Assembly: GCA_012845835.1 (NCBI GenBank)
Contig: JABAKD010000009.1
Location: forward strand, 9,544,330 to 9,608,329
DNA: 64,000 nucleotides
Reading direction: 5' to 3'
Source: Undaria pinnatifida
Lineage: Eukaryota; Sar; Phaeophyceae; Laminariales; Alariaceae
This document shows, one piece after another, positions 10,251 to 20,300 of the stretch (position 1 is its first letter; each line of letters opens with the position of its first letter). The position numbers and the translations under genes are program-made. The notes under the pieces were generated by a model. It saw nothing but the letters and a program-made list of their open reading frames with translations, was not told the DNA's origin and made no database searches.

Positions 10251-11780
10251 CTGAAAAAACGAGTGCGGTTGTAAAAAAATACTTCGTACATGGGGAAACA
10301 GAAACAAGGGGATGAGCAGCAGGGCGGAACCAGAGTTCTCGCCTATGTATATACTCACCAGGTATTACACAGCCGTGTCCATGCGTTCTCTATCAAAGTG
10401 AAACATGGCTGGATATCGTGCTCAAGCCGGAACTTATCGAAGGAATTCCGAGCAACACTGACCGCTTTAAGAGGCCTGTACACAGGACAGTATGTATTCC
10501 CCCGAAAAGCGGCGTCACAAGCACGAGATAGTGAATACAGCCAGCCGAGTTTTCACAAAATAAGTGTAAAAATGCAATCCAGCTGTGAGATCAAGGATTT
10601 AACCGAGCTAAAAAACATCTGAACATCCCAGAGTGACCATACCACACCTACCTACAAAAGCTTCAGGCACCGATACGCCACCAACCACCCGGCCCTAAAA
10701 ATTAACGCCGGTCGCCCCGGTGGCATACTCCAGGTTATCCTCGAGCCTGGTATAGGTCCGTTTCGTGAGTTCGATTCCCCCCGAGTGCGTGCTCGTATAA
10801 ATTCGTGGGGACTTTTTCTTGTGCACAAATTGACTTGCGGAAGGCGCGAGAGCGTGAGTCAGCAACAACACTCGACGAAAAAGCGACGATCAGTGGGATT
10901 CCTGAACCCTACCTATGCACCATAAAAATTGAAGGCAAGAGCCGTGGGGGGGAGAAGGGACGACGCCTGTGACCACGGCTTGTCCAGAAGCTGGAAAATA
11001 GATGTGCGTGAAAATCATAATAATAATTATATATAATGATAATAACAATAAAGTATTTGTCCTAAAAAAAGTGGCAAGCAAAAACATACCGAATTGAATC
11101 AATAGTCTATCCTTTCAAAAATCGCTGTTGTTATAGACTAGACTAGACTTTAGACTAGTGGAGCGACGATGGCGGTCAATATTCAGATCGTACCTGTGAC
11201 GCGTAATATTGTTGCTGCTAATGCGAACACACGCATACATATACATAGACCACACACACCATGAACTCGTCTGGGCTGATCGGTGCTATTTGACTGGTGG
11301 TGGCTAGCGCGGTGGCTTCGAAATTGCTTTTGTAAATTTTTCAAGAAGTATGAACTGCTACGTACACGGTACGAACCTGGTACCTGTTATTTGTAGTTCA
11401 TACGAAGTATAAAGGAACGCCTGTGCTCTCCGTTTTCAACTTGCGAAACTCGCGGGATTTCAAGGAAACCGCATCCCGCAGCGGAACCTTGTACTTCGTA
11501 TACATATACACAATATGCTATGCCGTCGGTATACTAAACAATCTTCGGGCCGCGTCTCCTCTGTATCAGGTGTGTGCGGAATTTTATTCGTCGTTTTCAA
11601 GCAAGCGGTTGCGTTGACAATACTACCTGGCTTGATGTAGAGGAAAGAAACACCACTCAGCGATCATCTACTAACTACACACTACTAGGTAGGGCATGTT
11701 TTCATGAGCACCACTAACAATAGCACCAGACATGGACGCGACATCTACAGGACCACAACATCTTCGACGACAGTGGGGAG
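10251..11780. other. Non-coding stretch
   Basis: No exon supported. Contains a SINE-like tRNA-derived segment (10695-10860), A/T-rich simple sequence at 11010-11060 and a run of TAGACTA words at 11136-11160. Confidence 0.5.
10695..10860 (+). repeat. tRNA-derived SINE-like sequence
   Basis: A GAGTTCGATTCC segment (10767-10778) matches a Pol III B box, and TGGCATACTCCAGG upstream is a weak A box. The T-stem is not fully paired (GTGAG against CCCCC), so this is not a working tRNA. It shares the phrase TCGTGAGT.CGATTC with the better-preserved copy near 15000. Confidence 0.35.
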
Positions 11781-11789
11781 AAAACAGGG

Positions 11790-12440
11790 CGTATAATCGT
11801 ACACTAGAAAATAACAATGTGAAAAGAAGTACAGACAGTTAGTTATCATGTTAACACTGCGGTAAACCACACTACCAACCTATTACGCAGGGTATTTCGT
11901 GCCTCCGGCCGTTTGCATGATCGCCTGACAACCTCTACCAAACGAAGTAGCATATGCCTAACAAAGTAAAGTCATCCTCGCGTTCAATAGTGGTGACATC
12001 GCATGCCCACGGCACCTCGCTTGGTGTATTTGTAAGATGTATCTCTGTCTTAGAGTTGGTGACCTGAGAGCTCCACATCGGCACGGCAAAAATCATAGGC
12101 GTAAAATCGTATATTATGTGAGACAATAAATAGTAATGTGAAAAGGAGGTACAGACAGATGTATATGTTAAAATTGCGGCAAACCGCACTACCAACTTAT
12201 CACGTAAGGTATTCCGTACATACCGTCTGCATGATCGCCTCCCAATCTATCTATGTCAAGCGAAGTATGACTAACGAAGTAACGTAATTGAGCGCGTGTA
12301 CACTAAGCGTTCCTTTCAAAACAAAAACGATTCGCATCTCTCCCTTTCGTTCTCAATGGCGGTGACATTGCATGACCACATCACCTCGCCTGTTGTATTT
12401 GGCAATATGTATCTCTTTCTTATAATTAGCGATGTCAGAA
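11790..12440. repeat. Two tandem copies of a ~315-bp unit
   Basis: The segment from ATAACAATGTGAAAAGAAGTACAGACAG (about 11810) to GTATCTCTGTCTTAGAGTTGG is repeated from about 12133 as ATAGTAATGTGAAAAGGAGGTACAGACAG onward, with roughly 15-20 percent divergence. No coding potential seen. Confidence 0.8.
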
Positions 12441-12639
12441 AATAATGGTATCTTCTACATGATTGTACCTATCGATTGAAATATTCTATCTTTCGATCCA
12501 TGTACAATAACAAATTATGAAGCTTTTAACACGTTGTTCACTACACCTAAGAACTGGGTTGCATACTACATGTAACATCAAACCTTCTAGAAAAATAAGC
12601 ATTACCAGGCGGGTGATGTAAAGAGGTGTCTTCTTGCTG

Positions 12640-13785
12640 CAACCGTCAGATTCGTCCCCTTCAATGGTTTATAGTTTCCGCGCACATATTGAAATGCTCG
12701 CCCCCCCGCCCCCGCCCCCCGATCCCTCTTGTTCAAACGCCCCACCTGAAATCAAAATTCATCAGAGTAGTAAACACTATCAGTCAGCTGATATCATCTC
12801 ATTATCCATCTAGCCATCCATGCCGTAGCTCCAACTCATCTCCGCCCCCCCCCCCCCCCCCCCCCCCCCCCTTGTTCCCCGCCCAGTTCGTTCAAACGCC
12901 CCACTTACAATCGAAATCGGCCGGAGTAATAAACACTTCTAAGCAATTGATATCACGTCATTATCTTTCTAGCCATCCATGACGTAGCTTTCATTCATTC
13001 CCCCTCCCCCCCTCCAATGCCCCCTCCTTTCCCACACCCCGCACGATCGCCTAGACCCAGCACACCACGCGTATAGCAAGCCCATACATGTATGATTAAT
13101 ACACGCGATCGGAGGATCACCCATAATGTTGCGAAGATCAGTGTCGACCAAATCCTTGATCTCATAGCTGGAGTGTATTTGAATATTATATGTGACCTAA
13201 ACCTCTTGAAAACCCTTCCCCCCCCCCCCCTGCCCCCCCGCCTTTTATTTCTTTTTCTTTTTTTCTCTTCTCCTCGCTTTCTCTTGCTTAAACGCACACC
13301 TAATATCGAAATCCGCCAGACAGAGTAATAAACACTTCCACGCCCTGGATATCGCCTCGTTATCGTTTTATAGCCGTCCATGCCGCTGCTGCAATTCCCA
13401 CCCACCCCCGCCCCCAACGCCCCCTCCTTCCCCACCACCCGAACCATCGCCTAGACCTAGCACCACGCGTATAGCAGACCCCTACATCTGTGCGACCTAA
13501 AGCCCTCCCCCCCCGCCCCCCGCCCCCCCCCCCGGCAAATTCCCCCCCCCCCTCCCCCACAAGAAGGATTTATAGTCTCCACGCACAAATTGACCTGCCC
13601 CACCCGTCCCCTCTCCCCCCTCCCCCCCTCCCGCCCCCCTTTTATCAAAATCAGGCCCCCACGTCCTTAAAAACTCCGCCCTCCCCTCACCGGTTATTCG
13701 ACTAACAGGGTTCACTTGATAAACTGATGCATTTCCTTCCACAGCTGTCAGATTTTGTCCCCCTCAGAAACGGGTTTTATAGTTT
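12640..13785. repeat. C-rich tandem repeat with a ~150-190 bp degenerate unit
   Basis: Repeating order of a C homopolymer run, TTCAAACGCCCCAC or similar, AATCGAAAT(C), GGAGTAATAAACACT, ATATC.C.TCATTATC and TAGCC.TCCATG.CG. At least three copies (12720-12840, 12880-13010, 13290-13400) with C runs up to about 30 bp (12841-12871). Pro- or Gly-rich frames here are compositional. Confidence 0.75.
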
Positions 13786-13990
13786 CCGCGCACAGATTGA
13801 TTAACATCATCATCACCCTGTTGACCCTGATAGCTACACTGTAGTTGCAAGGGGAGTCGCCGATCTATATCCTTAATGAGGACACACAACCCGTAATACG
13901 CGCGATCGGAGTATCACACACAGCTTGCAAATATGGGTTTCGACAAAATGTTCGATCTCACAGCTGGAGTGTATTTTCATTTTTATAATA
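13668..13990. repeat. Dispersed repeat family R, copy 1
   Basis: Runs from TCCCCTCACCGGTTATTCG through TTGATAAACTGATGCAT, TTTCCGCGCACAGATTG, CACTGTAGTTGCAAGGGGAG, CGCGCGATCGGAGTATCACAC, CAGCTTGCAAA and GATCTCACAGCTGGAGTG. The same order is found at 23722-23833 plus 24488-24712, with shorter pieces at 13090-13200, 31262-31360 and 54610-54690. Confidence 0.8.
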
Positions 13991-14394
13991 TAGACTATAG
14001 ACTAGACTAGTCTATACATTATATGATCATTCGTTTTGGGGGGGGATTCGGTCAGGAGTTTTTTTTGTCTCGGCCTCAGTATGCGATTCTCGGAACTGGA
14101 ATTCTGTGTCAAATCGCTTCGTTCGAGCTCCGTCTTCGGGAGGAGGCTCCAACTTCCCTCGCCCTGCCTTATCCGTTCTGCACCTCGACATGATGAACGC
14201 GGATAGACGGTGAACGAGACAAGCGAGAAGTAAGTGCGTTTTTTTTGCATTTTGGGTGGTATACGCCCGAGCTATGCTTGGATCTTGGCATATATATGTA
14301 GTCTAGACTAGAGCTTGAACGAATAAATCAACGGGCAACATTTATTTCCAAATGGGCATCATTTCCAAATTGGAGTCGTTCCACGGTAGACCAA

Positions 14395-14651
14395 GGCTAC
14401 GGTAGGGGGGGTACCCCCATTTTCACTGGTGTGTTTGAGCCACTCGTACGAGTGGCTCTGTACCCTACGGATGAAAATGGTTTAGGCACTTGTTTTGGCG
14501 CAGCTTAGATCACCTTTGCATTGCGGATTGATTTCGTCAGTGTAAAACATGAAGAAAACGTAAGATCTGGTAAGAACAAAGGGGTTACTCGCGCGAGTGA
14601 CCCCTAGCCACTGAAATAAAAGGCCCAAAAGGGGACCCCCCTACCGTAGCC
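14395..14651. mobile_element. MITE-like element with GGCTACGGTAGGGGGG inverted ends
   Basis: The left end GGCTACGGTAGGGGGG is mirrored by CCCCCCTACCGTAGCC at the right end (14636-14651). The interior holds a perfect 22-bp palindrome at 14437-14458 (GAGCCACTCGT and its complement) and a near-perfect one around 14581-14604 (core ACTCGCGCGAGT). No clear target duplication was found. Confidence 0.55.
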
Positions 14652-14999
14652 TGGGTCGGTAGCCCCCCCCCCCAACTTTCCTTTAACGAAATCGCCGGTT
14701 CGTTTTGAAACCAGCTCCCGGCCATATCTCCTGCAATGCGGTGCCCCTTGCTGCCCCGGGGTCATCGTTCGATGGTCCTTTGCAAACAAGAAAATATACG
14801 AAGACGTTTTGTTTCATGGCATCCTTCCTCGTGACGAGCAGCCAAGAAACGTTCGTTAAACAAAATCGTTGGTTTGGGGGGGGGGGGGTACCGTAGAATC
14901 AGTCATTCATTGGGATCTAAATTCCTTCCCGACGACGCTTTTTTCATGGCCGCCTCGAAGCGCTTGCCCTATCGTAGCTGCTACTACTGCTGTGTGTCG

Positions 15000-15130
15000 T
15001 TGCCTTCCGGCTCAGTGGGTATAGACTAGTAGTGCTATACCGTATATAACCAACGAAGGATTTGTCGTGAGTACGATTCTCACCCAGATCATATTTGTAT
15101 CCAGGAGGAGCGTGCGCGCTGGATACGGTA
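15000..15130 (+). repeat. tRNA-derived SINE-like sequence
   Basis: A-box-like CGGCTCAGTGGG (15008-15019, 11 of 12 against TRGCNNAGYNGG) and a T-arm with a perfect 5-bp stem, GTGAG-TACGATT-CTCAC (15067-15083), 60 bp apart. The acceptor ends do not pair, so it is a tRNA-derived sequence and not a tRNA gene. Confidence 0.5.
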
Positions 15131-15479
15131 TGAATGGTTATAATAGTTGAGATCTGTCAACAAACTGACGTTTGGTACTTACTTGTAGTGTGGTCGGGCG
15201 GCATCATCAATCAGTCCAGAGGCCCTTCCGGTTGGCTGGTTTTGTTCTGTGACGTGTCCAGTCGGGCGATGGGCCCGGGCGTCACTGCCTTGTTTGTGCT
15301 GCTGAACGACTCGATGTGATGTTGTTGTTATTATACCAGGTAATGTATGGGCACACTGCCAACAGACATATATACACCAGGTATATCGTAGATATAGTGT
15401 ATATTTCTAATTGTATAGACTATAGACTATATCTGAATGTACTGCAGGGGCGTGGCGTATTTTTTAGTATTAATAGGAG

Positions 15480-15665
15480 GGTAGACTCTGGTACCCGGCG
15501 GGTACCTACCTGATGAGTATGACCAAAACAGTCAGGGTTGGTACCCGGGTACCCCAGGGTACATACTCTGGGAGTAGGGTACCTAAGTATGACCCAAACG
15601 GCCAGGGTTGGTACCCGATACCCCAGAGTATATACACTGGTACCCGGTGGGTACCTACCTGAGTT
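15480..15665. repeat. GGTACC-rich tandem repeat
   Basis: Two to three copies of a block with GGTACCCGG.GGGTACCTACCTGA, AGTATGACC.AAAC, GTCAGGGTTGGTACCCG and TACCCCAG.GTA. Strongly palindromic because of the repeated GGTACC. Confidence 0.75.
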
Positions 15666-16699
15666 TGACTTGGTAGTTCTTTGATTCAGGAGCTTCGTTG
15701 TTAATAATAATAGTTGTTTCTCGATTCAGAAGGCCCGTCAGTCGGAAAACAACTGTTGCCCAAAAGCAAAGAAAGATGCTACATAGAGCAGCAGTAGTAG
15801 TAGTACCCGCAACGTAGCACGTGTCTCATCATCATGCCCTCACCATACCCTACCCATAACAAATAGCCTTGTTATTCCCATTGCTCTCAGCTGCTCACAG
15901 TTAACTACTACTGCTAACAACGACCCATGCGGCATGCCATGGGGAGATTTTTTTTTCCAAGTACTGTATGATACTACATCTAAAAATCATTCAGTCCCAC
16001 CCCTATCATATATTTTGAAAAAAATATTAGTCTAGTCTACACTGCTTGCTGCTGTATGCTGACATTTTTATCCAAACTCCACGCCTAAGAAGCATCCAGT
16101 CAGTCTCACGTCTCACCCCCATACATAACTGGCCAGTTGTCCGATCGACAGAAGACACGCGAGCACCATCATCAGCCCTCGAGCGCGTGTACACAGACAG
16201 ATAGATGCACAGCAAGCAGTCCAACGTACGACGTACCGTACTCTAGTATCTTTGCGTGAGATATTTGCACGGGACACAAGACACACTGCTCTGCTGCACA
16301 ACAAGCAGCACGAACGAGGTGAACAGCTAGCTGTGACCACGGCTCGTTCACAGGAGATTGTGGAGTGTAAAAGAAAAAAACTCTGTACTGCTGTGGCCGT
16401 CGGGGGTGTGAAAAGAAGAGAGTAGCACATAGTCTACATACGCACACAAAGTTTTAGCAAAAAGGGCTTGCTGTTCCGCTCAGCCGATACTCCAAAGGAC
16501 AGGGTCGGTGCAGTCCCTGCTGCAGTCCCGGCCCAGATTTTTTAAGTGACATGTGATCGACAGTGGTGGTAGAACGGCTGTTGACGGGCGTAATAATAAT
16601 GGAGCACGTGCATTGTATGGATCGTAGCATCTCGATGCCACCAATATTCGTGATAGTATACGAATAAACTGTTGTTGTAGACTACTCGTGCGAGGATGC

Positions 16700-16950
16700 G
16701 AGGGACGATATAGCATCAGCGACTATTAATAGACCACATACATATCAAATCATATCGTACTCGTTCGAGTACGTACGTACGTACGTACACTGCTGCGGCT
16801 ATACTGTATGGTTCGTATGATTTGTATGATACCTGGTACCTGGTATGTGATATGTTGGTTGGTATCTTGTATCCCGGTACCACGTATCTTGGTATCTTGC
16901 ACACCGCGTGCTGGTATCTTGTATCTTTACCATGGCGAGTATCGTAAGAT
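16700..16950. repeat. GTAC/GGTATC simple repeats
   Basis: Contains (GTAC)n at 16769-16788 and a series of TGGTATCTTG/TGGTACC phrases to 16940. Confidence 0.6.
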
Positions 16951-17328
16951 CGCAAGTAGTAGCTCTGGGCTTGAAAAAAAAAAGGCTAAACGAAACGTAA
17001 CATTTTGCGTCGATCTCGAGACCATAGTAGTAGCGGTAGGTACTGCTGTGTATTCGTGGTATTAATATTATCAATAGTAGTGTAGACTATATAGTACCAG
17101 TAGTGCGCACGAAGTGGTTCCGCCGCACCGCGCCCCGCACCGAACGATAACATCAAACGGGCACGAGTACGTACGATATTCAGATCGGAGGAAGATGATG
17201 ATGTGGACGCTGTCGAAATATGGTGCTTGCCAGAATGTCGGTAGATACCAGAGTTGAGCATTCCCGATGGAAGTCAGAGGGCACACACACCGTTGCTACG
17301 TCGCGTTAACAAAAAGGAGCCGTGCTCG

Positions 17329-20300
17329 ATGACGTCGATGCCGCAGCATTTTTCACGGCCGTCCAGCTCCTCTTTACAGCAGCAGCAACATCAGCAACAG
17401 CATCAGCAGCAGCAGCAGCAGCAGCAGCAATCCGGTGGGAAGAAGCCGGGCTTGCCTCCGCCGCATTCCCCCTGCCGGCTGTCGCCCGAGGCATACCGAG
17501 GAAAGATAGACTGGGAGGCCAAGCACAGGAAGCCCTGTCCTTACGCCCGCCCCGCAGGGGAAGGGTGCCCCTTCGTACGTCGCAGCGCGAGGATATGTGT
17601 CTCTGATGGTGATGACGCTCAGACTGAAAGATCGTTGTCGAGCGGGCTATTGGTGTCGGTTCCCGGCGCACCACACCGTGAATTCGGAAGCGGGTTTAGC
17701 AGAGAATTCGAGGGCCCAGCGTGTCGAGAATTAAGTTCTCGCGTTGAGCGCGAACCTGATGGGGGTGATGGTACAGGTGGCGCTGGGGCCGCTGAGACGA
17801 TCGCTGGCAGCGTACGACACGGGATTGCGGCGAGCCCCAAACGTCGCAAAAACAACAAGAACGGCGCTCGAAACAACAAAAAATCTGGAGTAAAGACAAC
17901 CGTACCGACCCTCCTGAAGATACACCAGCGTGTCATTAAGAACGCGCTTCTCGAGCTGACGCGGTCGCGCGAGGAAGTCTTCGAAAACCTCGGGCAGCGC
18001 CTGGGAGGGGAGCCCGAAGACTTCACGTTCTACGATGGCACCTTCAATTTCGCCGCAGGGCTGCCAGCCCGGCTTCCGGCATGCGCGGCTCAGCGACGCA
18101 AATTTTCTAGAACCAGGAGAAAAGTGCACCAACGCATGCGGGGAGGCCAGCCAAATATACATGCGATTAAGGCAGCCCGCTTTCATCGTGCGCAGACTGA
18201 CCACGTGTACGGGGGGTCAACTTTACCGCGATTCAAGAAGGACCACGAGTCGTGGAAGATCCCGCTATTGCGCGTTGCTACGCCGACCAACAACGGAGAA
18301 CATCACGGTTTTACCAGCGCTACACCATTCGTCAACAGCAACGGTGCACGTGTTGGCTCTCATTCTCGGCTATCAGGTGCCGCTGCGGCAGGTCAAGCAC
18401 AACCGCAAAATTACCCCGGTCGGCATTCTGCTTCGTGCCCACCGCGCAAATTGCGGAAAGATGCGAGCGTAGACAGGAAGCACCCGCGAACGGTCGAGGG
18501 TTCTGGAAAGCGTGGGCGGCATGGTGGAGGCAACCGTTCCGACGTCGACAACATTGCCTCTTTGACAGGAGCGAAGAAAATCCCCGCCGATGAGATCGTT
18601 GAAAGCATTCAGCAACGTTCACTCCAAGTTTCGGCAGGCGACGAGCTTTCCAGGCAAGGAGGGCAGCACGGAACATCTTACGGAACAACCGAAGCGGAGG
18701 CTGCTGCTGCGCCACCCATCGAAGACGTTGGGCCTATCGACATTACGCAGTTGGGGCCACGAGCAGTGGAGATGTCCGGATCACCTGCACGAGTACGAGC
18801 AGAAGAATGCGTGGATGAGATCGTTTCCCAGGGCATGCAGACACACCTAGCGGCTTCCTCGCCTGGAAGGGCCTCAGCAACAGCGGCGCGTACGTTGCCA
18901 ACATCAGCCGAGGCTGACGATGCCCGGTTGGGGGCTGTCGATATCATGTCGCCGGAAGCGAACGCTGCGACCGAGACGTGTGTGGACGAAACATTGTCAC
19001 AGCACCTTCGGACGCAAGACTCGGCCATCGGGGCCACAGGGCCAAGGCCAGAAGGTAGAGCATACGCGGAGCCTGAGCGTTTCGCCATTCAAGGGGGTGC
19101 AGCAGCGGCATCGGCGGTGCAACATGGGACCACGGAGGAGGGACACTGCGTCGACAAGGAGGTATCTCAAGCAAACAAATCACGGCAAGTTGCAGCCCCC
19201 GGCAATGAGATCCCGAGGTCGTGGTCAGCAGCCGCGAATGCTGAGGGTGCTGAGGCGAAACGATTCGTCGAAGAAGTTGTATCAGACGTGATAAGGGCAC
19301 ACATGCACGCAGCCTTTCGCAAGGAAATCGGACGCTCGTTACCAGCAACGGAGATGGAACGCGACTGCGCGAGCTCGAACATAACGACTTCGGGGGTGGG
19401 CGTGCAACCAGGCGTCCTTGAACAGGTCGTCGCCGATGCCGTGCGTCAAAGCTCGCACGCAGCGGTAGCGGCAGTCTTGGACGAACAGAGCTCGGAATTA
19501 ACGACAGATGCGGGTCTCAACGACCCATCCGCACGTCTTGTCGCTAACTCAGTAGAGACGCTCGCTCTCTCCCCAACCTCTGCAATCTCCGAGGATGTTA
19601 GTCCGAAGCCCCTCCATGAAAAAAATTTATCCAAGGATGACCGACAAGATGATCCGAATGAGCATCTGGGCGTGGAAACGAAGGGGCTTCCTGTCGGCTT
19701 TTTGGACGAGATTGTGGCGGGTCAGGCGTCCCTAAAGCCTACCGCGTCGACACCTCGGAGCACGTCGTCAAAGCCTAGCCAGTCGGAGCTGCGGATGCAG
19801 AAGGAGATTATGGAAGCGGAGTTAAAGCAAAGAGCTGCGGTGCTGCGCGAATTAGAAGAGCTCGTGCGCACCGAACGGTTAGATCGATATGCTCCGGAGT
19901 CTTTCTCGCGCGGCGCGGTGCACGGCGAAGGTAGATACTCGGTGGTGTATTGCGCAGCTCCAATTCGGAGCACAGAGGAAAGGCAACGTGGAGGGTGGGG
20001 TGGGGCGGAAGTGCACCCTGCGGGGGACGCGGACACGGTCGGGGGGGGGGTGATAGCGACGGCAACAGCGGCGGTGACGGACATCGTGACGACGGCGGCG
20101 ACGGGAGCTATCATGGCGACAACAACGGCGTCAGACGCGACCGCGAAGCCTGAATCGAACACCCTGGCGGCAGGCCTGGTACTGTCAGTGATGGCTGCCT
20201 CGATTTCGTCGGTGACGGCGCGGGAGTCGAGGAGAAATAGCACGGGATCCACAGGCTTTGCCGCGAAGGAGTTCCGCTACACCCGACAAGATGCACCGTT

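Larger units (their letters stand above)
13985..17253. other. Non-coding stretch upstream of the kinase gene
   Basis: No exon supported. Holds the hairpin element (14395-14651), the SINE-like copy near 15000, a GGTACC-rich repeat (15480-15665) and GTAC runs (16760-16790). Confidence 0.5.

Noticed and set aside
10695-10800. A functional tRNA gene
   Set aside because: A B box is present but the T-stem and acceptor do not pair.
18332-19348. Several 120-145 codon minus-strand ORFs opposite the kinase exon
   Set aside because: They overlap a 1163-codon plus-strand coding exon with kinase motifs; these are shadows.
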